Positions 8,976-17,194 of a DNA stretch of 64,000 nt are shown one piece after another. The notes below the pieces were generated by a model. It was not told the origin of the DNA. It saw nothing but the letters and a program-made list of their open reading frames with translations, and made no database searches. Source of the DNA: G965230065 sp965230065 (GTDB lineage Bacteria; Bacteroidota; Bacteroidia; Cytophagales; Cyclobacteriaceae); assembly GCA_965230065.1 (NCBI GenBank), contig OZ245942.1, positions 4,588,001 to 4,652,000 of the forward strand, in the 5' to 3' direction. A program made the translations under genes and the position numbers. The number at the start of each line of letters is the position of its first letter. The stretch's first letter is position 1.

Positions 8976-9284
8976 TTAATATGTACCCATATCGGTTGGG
9001 CAAATTACCTTATGCCGGATGCCTTCCCGGTCCATTGCCATCCAGGGAGCTACGGCTTCTTTCCAGGTGAGGTAATGTTGGGTTTGCTTGTGTGCCGCTA
9101 TGGCTTCTTCGGAAGTATACACTTCGTACAATAAAAATTTAGCAGGCTCATTTTCATCCTGAAGCACATCAAAGCGGAGATTGCCCGGCTCTTTCACAGA
9201 ACCTTCATGATTCAGGGTGGTAGCCTCGATAAAGTCTTGTATGTGGGCTTCTTTCACATACACATGAACGCAAATTACAATCAT
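8976..9284 (-). CDS. ABM-domain putative quinol monooxygenase (YgiN/LsrG-like)
   Basis: A 102-residue protein with one antibiotic-biosynthesis-monooxygenase domain, a dimeric ferredoxin-like fold. Typical features are the N-terminal VICVHVYVKEAHIQDFIEAT, the middle EPGNLRFDVLQDENEPAKFLLYEVYTSEEAIAAH (given in part) and QTQHYLTWKEAVAPWM near the end. Members act on quinones or on the autoinducer-2 phosphate (LsrG), without a cofactor. No other AI-2 gene is nearby, so the substrate is open. The start ATG at 9284 lies directly at the first strand. Confidence 0.85.
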   Translation of the reverse strand: MIVICVHVYVKEAHIQDFIEATTLNHEGSVKEPGNLRFDVLQDENEPAKFLLYEVYTSEEAIAAHKQTQHYLTWKEAVAPWMAMDREGIRHKVICPTDMGTY

Positions 9285-9410
9285 AATATAGCGATGGTTA
9301 AGGTTGTTGTTAATTTTTTGAAGATAGAAAGTAATTGGTAAAGGGCAAAAAGTTTTATAACTGACAATTAAAGATAATTCTGATTGAAAATTTGCTAAAA
9401 AAACGAAAAT

Positions 9411-10094
9411 TTGCTTAACTTAAATTGTCATATCAGAAATAATCAGAACCTTTTGAAAGCCCTGGGTCAAATAAACACTGCCAAATTAGGATGTTCTCAG
9501 CAGCATGACAGAGAAATTTGGGATGCTTTTCGGCAGGGAAATCCGGCGGCCTTTCAACAAATCTATCAATGCTTTGTTCAGGTGCTTTTCAGTTATGGCA
9601 ACAAAATTACAACAGACTTTACGTTGGTTGAAGATTGTATACACGATTTGTTTATAGAACTTTGGGACCGGAAGGAGCATTTGGGAGATACCACCTCCGT
9701 AAAGCTGTACTTATTCAAGGGGTTGAAAAGAAAGATTATCAGAAAACAGACGCGTCAAAAAAAAACCGTTTTTTCAGAAAGCGAACAGCCTTATGTGTTT
9801 GGTATTACTTTTTCCTATGAATCGTCCCTCATTCTTGAACAACTGACTGAGGAACAGTATCACAGGCTTACCGTGGCTATTGCAAAACTTACAAACCGGC
9901 AGCGGGAAGTACTCTTTCTTCGTTTTCATGCCAACATGAGCCATGAAGAAATAGCCCACTTGCTTTCTTTGAACTATCAGTCGGTAAGCAACCTCATGTT
10001 CCGGGCAATGAAAATGCTGCGTAAAGAAATGTTGGCCTCCCCGGCTCCTTCTTCCTTTCCTCTTTATGCAGTGCTGTTGCTTTTATTGGCATAA
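9411..10094 (+). CDS. ECF RNA polymerase sigma factor (FecI type), module 1
   Basis: Region 2 is seen at about residues 38-110 (FRQGNPAAFQQIYQCF, then LVEDCIHDLFIELWDRKEHL) and region 4 at about 155-210 (LTNRQREVLFLRF, SHEEIAHLLSLNYQSVSNLMFRAM). No ATG occurs before region 2, so the start is not secure; TTG at 9411 is the longest option and a later TTG or GTG is possible. The last residues (SFPLYAVLLLLLA) form a hydrophobic tail also seen on the other two sigma factors of this window. It closely resembles the module 3 sigma factor. Its fecR partner starts 657 bases downstream. Role: transcribes the downstream SusCD genes when released from FecR. Confidence 0.88.
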   Translation: MLNLNCHIRNNQNLLKALGQINTAKLGCSQQHDREIWDAFRQGNPAAFQQIYQCFVQVLFSYGNKITTDFTLVEDCIHDLFIELWDRKEHLGDTTSVKLYLFKGLKRKIIRKQTRQKKTVFSESEQPYVFGITFSYESSLILEQLTEEQYHRLTVAIAKLTNRQREVLFLRFHANMSHEEIAHLLSLNYQSVSNLMFRAMKMLRKEMLASPAPSSFPLYAVLLLLLA

Positions 10095-10126
10095 TAGCTT
10101 GTTTGGATTTTTAAAACCTCTGGTTT

Positions 10127-10587
10127 TCAGTGCGTTGGCCTGGGATGCTCCGCATGGGATGCCCCGCATGGGATGCCCCGCATGGGATGCCCCGCATGGG
10201 ATGCCCCGCATGGGATGCCCCGCATTGAATTTAACTGCCTGAACAATTGTCCGGAAGTTAAAACCAGAAATGACCGTACGTTGAGCCCGGCTTCTTTTAA
10301 GGCCAGGGCCACCCAGGTATTGCAGGTGCGAAACAGGTGGTATTTGCGGCGTGCTTTGTAGTAGGCATGTGTGGGTTCTTTTGCGGAAGAGGCCATGATA
10401 TTCCCTTCATCGTTTCTTTTAAAGCTATCTGCAAGTCAGGAAAAATAGTGGAGGATATGGAGCTTGTTTTTATGATAATTCCAGTGTGCCAAGCCTCCTT
10501 TACAATGTAAATGGTATCTTTTGCCTGCAGGGGTGTAACAAGGGAAGGTATCAGCAGGATAAATATGAACAGTGAACGAAAAACCAT
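10127..10587 (-). pseudogene. broken DUF2459 (TIGR02117-like) gene
   Basis: Two minus-strand pieces in different frames look like the two ends of one DUF2459 protein. The N-terminal piece from ATG 10587 has a signal peptide and IYIVKEAWHTGIIIKT, matching the family's GWHTGI start. The C-terminal piece, read from about 10432, gives DSFKRNDEGN and then YYKARRKYHLFRTCNTWVA, matching the family's FY-x-A-xx-Y-x-LFNTCNTW motif. The whole central part of the domain is missing and the frames do not join, so an internal deletion with frameshift is inferred around 10410-10440. The C-terminal reading frame then runs into a 14-bp tandem repeat. It sits between the module 1 sigma and fecR genes on the opposite strand. 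Confidence 0.75.
10138..10221. repeat. 14-bp tandem repeat, six copies
   Basis: Five perfect GCATGGGATGCCCC units (10152-10221) follow one unit with two mismatches (10138-10151). The period is not a multiple of three. It overlaps the 3' end of the broken DUF2459 gene. There are no spacers, so it is not a CRISPR array. Confidence 0.92.
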
Positions 10588-10751
10588 AAATAGTTGGCTG
10601 TAAATCTAAACCACTAACTCATAGACAATACCCAAAAATATTGTAAAACTCAATCTTTATCATTTTTATTGGTGCAAAACCTAAAAAAATTCATTTTTGG
10701 AGAGTATAAAGCCGCGCACCCTGCCCTTGCTGTTCGATATACCCTCAAAAA

Positions 10752-11786
10752 ATGAATTACGAAAAATACGACATTGATGACTTTCTGTCTGATGAAGCCT
10801 TTCAGCAATGGGTATTGCATCCGACCAAAGAAAGTAATTCCTTCTGGGAAGCCTGGTTACAGCAGTATCCTGAAAAAGCAACAATAATTACGCAAGCCCG
10901 CCAATTGCTGAAAGTTGCTGCTACCCCGGAAAAAGACAGTATTTCCCCTTTGCATACGGAACGACTTTGGCAGAAAATACATCAATCTATCCATACTTCC
11001 CCCAAAACTTTTCATGGAAAAAAGCTCCCTAAACATTCCCGGGTGTTTTTTACACCTGCCTGGCAAGTGGCCGCCAGTGTGGCAAGCTTCATTTTGATAG
11101 GGTTTATGGCTTATTACTACTTGCAGGGCCAGGCGGCAACGGTATATACCACTGCTTACAAAGAAACGAAAAATATCACCTTACCCGATGGCTCTCATGT
11201 GGTGCTCAATGCCAATTCTACCCTTAGGGTAAAAGATAGATGGCTGACAGATGAAGCCAGGGAGGTGTGGTTGGAAGGGGAAGCGTTTTTTAGCGTTGCA
11301 GAAATAACGCTCACTGCCGGAAAACGCAAGTTTATTGTGCATGCCACCAACCTGGATATAGAAGTGTTAGGCACAAAGTTTAATGTGAATGACCGGGAGG
11401 ATAAAACCTCTGTGGTGCTTGCATCGGGCAAAGTAAAACTGAAAATGCAGCAGGATGAAGGCAAAGCTGAAATGACCATGACACCCGGTGAAATGGTAGA
11501 GTTTTCTAAAGGGAAAAAGGCTGTCAGTAAAAAAACAGTTAATCCTGAAATATACTCTTCATGGAAAGAAAATAAACTGGTTTTTGAGCGGGAATCCGTG
11601 AAAGACATATGTGAAACCCTGAAAAATACCTACGGCTGGAAGATCGTACTGAAAGACGCATCGATTGCCGAGCGGAAATATACAGGTACTTTTATAGACC
11701 CTGACCCTGAGGTCATTTTAAAAACAATCGCTACGGTACTGGATATTCAGATAAAGCAAGATGGCAACCAGGTTATATTCGAGTAA
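10752..11786 (+). CDS. FecR family anti-sigma factor / sigma regulator, module 1
   Basis: A 344-residue inner-membrane protein. The cytoplasmic N-terminal part (MNYEKYDIDDFLSDEAFQQWV) is the sigma-binding region; one membrane segment lies at about 98-120 (WQVAASVASFILIGFMAYYY); the periplasmic FecR domain follows (TLPDGSHVVLNANSTLRV to about 225); and the C-terminal DUF4974/STN-like region (ICETLKNTYGWKIVLKD to the end) should contact the SusC signalling domain. ATG 10752 is the natural start. Its sigma factor is separated by 657 bases carrying a pseudogene and a tandem repeat, unlike the tight spacing usual for these pairs. Confidence 0.92.
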   Translation: MNYEKYDIDDFLSDEAFQQWVLHPTKESNSFWEAWLQQYPEKATIITQARQLLKVAATPEKDSISPLHTERLWQKIHQSIHTSPKTFHGKKLPKHSRVFFTPAWQVAASVASFILIGFMAYYYLQGQAATVYTTAYKETKNITLPDGSHVVLNANSTLRVKDRWLTDEAREVWLEGEAFFSVAEITLTAGKRKFIVHATNLDIEVLGTKFNVNDREDKTSVVLASGKVKLKMQQDEGKAEMTMTPGEMVEFSKGKKAVSKKTVNPEIYSSWKENKLVFERESVKDICETLKNTYGWKIVLKDASIAERKYTGTFIDPDPEVILKTIATVLDIQIKQDGNQVIFE

Positions 11787-11863
11787 AAGGCACTTTGCTG
11801 TCCTCAATGGGCGTTGGCGGGCAGCAAAGGTGCCATACATGTAAAATCACAAACCCCAAAATC

Positions 11864-14800
11864 ATGAAAAAAAAGCTACAAATGATGAGCATGCTATTCA
11901 TTTTGCTCATGCTATCGGGATTTTTAGAAATTGCCTATTCCCAGGAAGTTGCTTCGTTGGCGCAGTTGCAAAAAGAAGATGCAGCTACCAAGGAATACCA
12001 GCAGAAACAACAATCGCTGGTGGATGCACTTTCGGCCTTGGAAAAGGAATTTGAAATTGCTTTTCATTATGAAAGCAAATTGGTACAAGATGTATTGTTA
12101 CAAGGTGAGCCCCTACATTATGAGAAAGGCGATATTGGCGGTGCTTTAAATCAGCTACTGACACCCATCGGACTTCGATTCGAAAAGGTTGGAGAAAAAG
12201 TATATGTAATCAAGCCTCATGAAAAGAAGCAAAAGGTTGAGAAAGTAGAAAGAAAAGCGGCAGATGCTGGTTTTAGCCAGGGCGATGCTTACAGAACATT
12301 TGGCACCCCTTTCGCCTCCCTGGGAGCCACACCTGTATTTATGGCGAAATCCCTGGATAAAACCATTACCGGAAAGGTAACCGATGAAAATAATGAAGGG
12401 CTGCCGGGGGTAAATATCCTGGTAAAAGGCACTACCACGGGTACGGTAACTGATGTGGAAGGGAATTACCGGCTGACCGCTGAAGATGATGCCACCACCC
12501 TGGTTTTTTCTTCAGTAGGATATGTTACACAAGAAATCTCGATCGGTAGCCGCACCGTGATTAATCTACAACTGGCACCGGATATTCAATCACTGTCAGA
12601 AATTGTGGTGGTAGGATATGGTACCCAGAAGAAGTCGGATTTAACCGGGGCGGTAGGGTCTTTAAATTCAGACCAAATCGTTTCCAAACCGATTATTAGT
12701 CCGGATCAGGTGCTGGCAGGTACCATTGCGGGTGTTAATATTACCAACCGGAGTGGGGATCCGGCGGCCCCTATCAATGTGCGGATAAGAGGGGTGGGAA
12801 CGCCTGGTGTCAACCAACCGCTTTGGGTCATCGATGGAGTGCCAATTGTTCAGACTAACAACATAACGGTGAATACTTCCTCTACAACCGATTCTAATCC
12901 GCTGGCAGGCATTAATCCCAACGACATAGAATCCATAGATGTGTTGAAAGATGCTTCTGCCGCGGCTATTTACGGTGCCAGGGCAGCCAATGGGGTGATT
13001 ATCGTAACTACCAAAAGAGGAAAAGATGGCAAAGCCTCTGTAACCTACAATGGATATGTGGGTGTAGCCAAGGTGCGGCAGCGGCGGGATGTGCTGAATG
13101 TAGATCAATACATTGATATTCAGACCGAACTGGGACGGGAAGTAAGCCAGTTTCAGGGGCAGCCTTTTGTTGATTGGCAAGATGCGATCTTCAAAGACGG
13201 CCCGGTTCAAAATCATAATATTTCGGTAAGTGGAGGGAATGAGAACGCCAATTATCTGATTTCGGCGGGGTATCATACCCAGGAAGGTATTGAAAGAGGA
13301 CAGGATTTCCAGCGGTATTCCGTAAAAGCCAATTCTGATATAAAAGTAGGCGAAAGGTTCAAATTTGGTGAATCTATACTGATAAGTTTTACCGACCGGA
13401 CTACCCAGGCAGAAGGGGGTGGGTTGCTTGCAGCCAATAATGCTGCCCGAAATGCCCCTTACTTCAAGATATACGACCCTGACGGACCTTTGGGGTACAA
13501 TCAGGAAAACCCCATGACCAGAGGGGAGGGGAGGGGTGAAAATTCAGTTTTCAGGACCGATGAAAGAATCAACAGCACCACGATCTCTGCCAGGAAAGTG
13601 CTTGGTAATATCTATGGGGAGATTAATATCCTTGAAGGGTTGAAATTCAGAATGTCAGGAGGTATAGATTATAATGTGGGCCTGGGTGATTTTTATCAGG
13701 CGGAAACCTCTTTTGATGGCAATTCTATCAGGCAATCGTTGCTGGTATCTTCCCGCCCTATTGAACTGACTACCAACTTTGATAATACCCTTACCTATGA
13801 TAAAAACTTTGGCAATCACGCCTTTACTGTTTTGATTGGTTACGAAGAAACAACTTTTAATTTTGAAAAGGTAAGGGTGCAGGGCAGGAACCTCTTCAAC
13901 CCTAACTTTGCTACAAGTGGTACGTCAGTGGCTGCCGGTAATGAAGCAGACCAGTGGGCACTGAGAGGTTTGTTGGGAAGGATCAACTATAATTATAATG
14001 GAAAATACCTGGCTACTTTTAATGTAAGAAGGGATGCTACATCCAGGTTTGCAGAAGATAATCGGGATGATATTTTTCCTTCGGTTTCAGCAGGATGGAG
14101 AATCTCTGAGGAAGGATTTTTCCCTCAAACTACTTTTATTGACGATATGAAAATAAGGGCAGGTTGGGGACAATCCGGTAACCAGTTTACGGGCTTTAAT
14201 TTTCCGTATTTGCCCAAACTGGAAGATGACATCAAGTATATCATTGGAGACGGACAAACGGTGGTTACAGCGCCTGCCCCTACCGTTTTTGCCAATCCTG
14301 CTATCCAATGGGAAACCAGCAACCAGTTTGATATAGGGCTGGATGCCAGCTTTTTGGAGGGAAAACTGGAACTGACCTTCGATTATTATGATAAAAAGAC
14401 CAAAGATGTATTGATTGGGTTGCCCATTCCTTATGTATCCGGGTATTTCCTGCCGGCGGATGCCAATGTAGGGGAAATTCAGAACAACGGGATTGAAGTG
14501 GCTATCAATTACAGAAATTCAGTGGGGGATTTCACCTATAGCATAGGAGGGAACCTTACCACGGTTCATAATGAGGTGCTGGATCTGGGCACGGTGCCCC
14601 AAATTATTTCAGGGGTTAGCGGACAACAGACCCACCGCACAATCGTGGGCGAATCCCTGGGGCACTTTTACGGATATAAAACGGATGGAATTTACCAGAC
14701 ACAGGAAGAAGCGGATGCCGCTCTTCCGGATGCCTTTTCAAATGCTGCTGAACCCGGTGATATCCGCTTTGTGGATGTGAACGGGGATGGACAGGTGAAT

Positions 14801-15358
14801 GCAGATGACAGAACTGTGCTGGGAAAATCTATACCAGGTTTTTACTATGGGGCTACATTGCAAGGTGCTTATAAAGGCTTCGATCTTTCTGTTCAGTTAC
14901 GAGGCGTGGGGGATGTGCAGGTGTACAATTCAGCGCGCATCCCTTTTGAAGACCTGAGTGGGAACAGCAACTTTTCTACCCGCGTACTGGACCGGTGGAC
15001 TGGCCCTAATACCAGTAATTCCATGCCACGGCTCACCCGCGATGACCCCAATTCCAATAACCGCTACTCTGACAGGTGGATAGAAGACGCCGATTATATG
15101 AGGATTAATAATATACAATTGGGTTACACCTTGCCTGCCAATGTGTTAGAGAATGTAACAAAGGGCTTTATTTCAAGCTTCCGGGCTTATTTTGCGGTAC
15201 AAAACCTGGCTACTTTTACCGGATACCTGGGATTTGACCCGGAAGTTACCCGGGCACAAAGCTTTCAGAAGGGGGAATTTCCGCTGGCATCCGGACAGGA
15301 TGGAGGCGTTTCGCCCCAGCCCAGAATATTTCAATTTGGCTGGTCAGTTACTTTCTAA
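11864..15358 (+). CDS. SusC/RagA family TonB-linked outer-membrane protein, module 1
   Basis: The start is placed at ATG 11864 (MKKKLQMMSMLFILLML), because it opens a signal peptide; the longer frame adds 23 residues without one. Domains in order: STN (about residues 50-130, LVDALSALEKEFEIAFHYES); carboxypeptidase-D-regulatory-like domain (about 165-250, ITGKVTDENNEGLPGVNILV); TonB plug (SEIVVVGYGTQKKSDLTGAV onwards); and a C-terminal beta barrel ending in FQFGWSVTF with the terminal Phe typical of barrel proteins. It imports bound oligomers with its SusD lid and can signal to FecR through the STN domain. A G-rich run (GGGGAGGGGAGGGG, 13523-13536) lies in the barrel part. The susD gene follows after 11 bases. 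Confidence 0.95.
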   Translation: MKKKLQMMSMLFILLMLSGFLEIAYSQEVASLAQLQKEDAATKEYQQKQQSLVDALSALEKEFEIAFHYESKLVQDVLLQGEPLHYEKGDIGGALNQLLTPIGLRFEKVGEKVYVIKPHEKKQKVEKVERKAADAGFSQGDAYRTFGTPFASLGATPVFMAKSLDKTITGKVTDENNEGLPGVNILVKGTTTGTVTDVEGNYRLTAEDDATTLVFSSVGYVTQEISIGSRTVINLQLAPDIQSLSEIVVVGYGTQKKSDLTGAVGSLNSDQIVSKPIISPDQVLAGTIAGVNITNRSGDPAAPINVRIRGVGTPGVNQPLWVIDGVPIVQTNNITVNTSSTTDSNPLAGINPNDIESIDVLKDASAAAIYGARAANGVIIVTTKRGKDGKASVTYNGYVGVAKVRQRRDVLNVDQYIDIQTELGREVSQFQGQPFVDWQDAIFKDGPVQNHNISVSGGNENANYLISAGYHTQEGIERGQDFQRYSVKANSDIKVGERFKFGESILISFTDRTTQAEGGGLLAANNAARNAPYFKIYDPDGPLGYNQENPMTRGEGRGENSVFRTDERINSTTISARKVLGNIYGEINILEGLKFRMSGGIDYNVGLGDFYQAETSFDGNSIRQSLLVSSRPIELTTNFDNTLTYDKNFGNHAFTVLIGYEETTFNFEKVRVQGRNLFNPNFATSGTSVAAGNEADQWALRGLLGRINYNYNGKYLATFNVRRDATSRFAEDNRDDIFPSVSAGWRISEEGFFPQTTFIDDMKIRAGWGQSGNQFTGFNFPYLPKLEDDIKYIIGDGQTVVTAPAPTVFANPAIQWETSNQFDIGLDASFLEGKLELTFDYYDKKTKDVLIGLPIPYVSGYFLPADANVGEIQNNGIEVAINYRNSVGDFTYSIGGNLTTVHNEVLDLGTVPQIISGVSGQQTHRTIVGESLGHFYGYKTDGIYQTQEEADAALPDAFSNAAEPGDIRFVDVNGDGQVNADDRTVLGKSIPGFYYGATLQGAYKGFDLSVQLRGVGDVQVYNSARIPFEDLSGNSNFSTRVLDRWTGPNTSNSMPRLTRDDPNSNNRYSDRWIEDADYMRINNIQLGYTLPANVLENVTKGFISSFRAYFAVQNLATFTGYLGFDPEVTRAQSFQKGEFPLASGQDGGVSPQPRIFQFGWSVTF

Positions 15359-15369
15359 ATATTAGCAGG

Positions 15370-16908
15370 ATGAAAAGAATTCAAAATAATATACGCAATG
15401 TTATGAAAAAGACACTTTGTTTACTAATCATATTATTGGGGTATAACTCCTGTAATAACCTGGATTTATTACCCCTGGACAGCGTTACGGCCGCTACGTT
15501 TTATAAGACAACTTCTGATTTTGATGGGGCTATGTTCTCTGCGTACTCCTCTATTCAGGATTTTTGGGGCACCAGCACCGAGACTTTATCAGAACGGGGG
15601 GAATTTTGGAAAATTACCCTGACCATCACCGATGATGTGGCTGCTGATGAAAATACGGCGGATGGTATTTCCCAGGATGTGGATAACTTGTTTATCAGGG
15701 CCAGTGATATACCTTATGCTGCTATTTATACGCAGATTTACGAAGGGGTTCTCAGGGCCAATTTGGTGCTTGAAAACCTTGAAAATGAAAATGAGCTTAG
15801 TGCTGAAGAAAAAGCCACCTTTGAAGGGGAAGCCAAATTTTTACGGGCATTCTTCCATTTTCAGGCACTCAAGCTATTCGGCACCCCTCCTTTGGCTACC
15901 GAAGTAAAAACAGACCTGAATGACCTGGCTTTACCCAATGCAACACAGGATGCCCTTTATACACAAATTCTGGACGATTTTGGGGTAGCTGCCACTAATT
16001 TGCCCGAAGCATGGGACAGCAGTAATACCGGCAGGGCCACTTCCTGGGCAGCCAAAGCATTTATCGGAAAAGTGAATGTTTGGAAAGAAGATTGGGCGGC
16101 AGCGATTGCTGCATTCGAAGATGTGATTACCAATGGACCTTACAGGCTGCTGTTAAATTATGAAGATGTTTTTGCCTTTGATAACGAGAACAATGCCGAA
16201 TCTATTTTTGAGGTTCAGTTTGGCGGACCTTTCTCTGATGATAATATATGGGTGTTTGACGATACCCATTCCGAAAATTTCAAAGGCTCTCAGGGAATGG
16301 CAAGAGGATATTACTGGGATGCCGGTAACGGGGCCCCCGGAGGTAAAAATGGATGGTGGCCTCCTACCCAGGATCTGGTAGATGAATATGAACCTGGAGA
16401 TGAACGTTTTACTGCTAATATTTATCAGGAGGGTGATATGTATTATACAACGTTTACCTCCCTGCCCTACGATCCGGAATGGTCATCAACAAGCTATACG
16501 ATGAAAAAATACAGGGGAGAACATAATATTGACCCGGCCAACCATTCACCCAACCAACAGGCCGATTTCAATAATGAGAGATGGTTCCGTTTTGCAGAAT
16601 TGAAACTGCTATATGCAGAAGCCTTATTAAATACAGGCAGGGCCGGTGAGGCTACTACCCAGATCAATGATATACGTGATCGGGCCGGACTGGATGATTT
16701 GACAGGTACGGCCACCATAGCCGATTTGCAACATGAAAAAAGGATGGAATTGGCTTTTGAGCCCCATCGTTGGTTTGATATCGTACGCTGGGGCATTGGT
16801 GCAGATATTTTTGGGACAGCCTGGGATCCTAAATTTGAGGTGTTCCCTTTCCCTCAGTCAGAAGTGGACCGCTCTGATGGATTGTTGCAACAAAACCAGG
16901 GGTATTGA
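15370..16908 (+). CDS. RagB/SusD family nutrient-binding outer-membrane lipoprotein, module 1
   Basis: A 512-residue protein. The N-terminus has a hydrophobic stretch ending in LLGYNSCNNLDLLPLDSV, where Cys is the likely lipid-anchor residue; the lipobox is weak (Asn and Tyr at -2 and -3). An in-frame ATG at 15403 (MKKTLCLLIILL) may be the true start, since it gives a normal signal-peptide length. SusD features follow: FLRAFFHFQALKLFGTPPLAT, the TPR-like helices, and a C-terminal ending in HEKRMELAFEPHRWFDIVRWG. It forms the lid of the SusC pore. A strong hairpin terminator follows at 16943. Confidence 0.93.
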   Translation: MKRIQNNIRNVMKKTLCLLIILLGYNSCNNLDLLPLDSVTAATFYKTTSDFDGAMFSAYSSIQDFWGTSTETLSERGEFWKITLTITDDVAADENTADGISQDVDNLFIRASDIPYAAIYTQIYEGVLRANLVLENLENENELSAEEKATFEGEAKFLRAFFHFQALKLFGTPPLATEVKTDLNDLALPNATQDALYTQILDDFGVAATNLPEAWDSSNTGRATSWAAKAFIGKVNVWKEDWAAAIAAFEDVITNGPYRLLLNYEDVFAFDNENNAESIFEVQFGGPFSDDNIWVFDDTHSENFKGSQGMARGYYWDAGNGAPGGKNGWWPPTQDLVDEYEPGDERFTANIYQEGDMYYTTFTSLPYDPEWSSTSYTMKKYRGEHNIDPANHSPNQQADFNNERWFRFAELKLLYAEALLNTGRAGEATTQINDIRDRAGLDDLTGTATIADLQHEKRMELAFEPHRWFDIVRWGIGADIFGTAWDPKFEVFPFPQSEVDRSDGLLQQNQGY

Positions 16909-16942
16909 TAGGAAAACAACCTGATTTTCCAGAAAGCATCGT

Positions 16943-16976
16943 GGGCATTTCTATTGAGAAATGCCCATGTTTTGTT
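16943..16976 (+). terminator. Rho-independent terminator after the module 1 susD
   Basis: GGGCATTTCT (16943-16952), a 4-base loop, and AGAAATGCCC (16957-16966) form a perfect 10-bp stem, followed by ATGTTTTGTT. It lies 34 bases after the susD stop, so the FG-GAP gene downstream probably has its own promoter or is reached by read-through. Confidence 0.78.
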
Positions 16977-17090
16977 ATAAAGAATTATTTCTCTGAGCTG
17001 GTGTTATTAATCTATGAGAAGTTGGGTAAATGTTTCCCATTGGTATTCAAGCTAAAAAAAGCTAATTTCTGGATTTTAAATATTGGAAAA

Positions 17091-17153
17091 GACTTCGGAA
17101 GTTTTAACCCACGATATGCGTTGCATGAATATTTTATGTAAACTTCCGAAGTC
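17091..17153. repeat. perfect 14-bp inverted repeat upstream of the FG-GAP gene
   Basis: GACTTCGGAAGTTT (17091-17104) and AAACTTCCGAAGTC (17140-17153) are exact reverse complements separated by 35 bases. It sits 41 bases before the ATG at 17195. It may be a dispersed repeat, an RNA hairpin in the leader, or an operator. Confidence 0.7.
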
Positions 17154-17194
17154 TCCAAAAAAACTTGAAACGCGCTCATATAAGATGTGTGATC

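Noticed and set aside
10138..10221. CRISPR-like array
   Set aside because: The 14-bp units are contiguous with no spacers and no cas gene is near.
10127..10396. Separate small gene on the minus strand
   Set aside because: Its only recognisable part is the DUF2459 C-terminus and its tail is translated tandem repeat; it is better read as part of a pseudogene.
13523..13536. G-quadruplex in the module 1 susC gene
   Set aside because: Only three G4 runs are present; a standard intramolecular quadruplex needs four.
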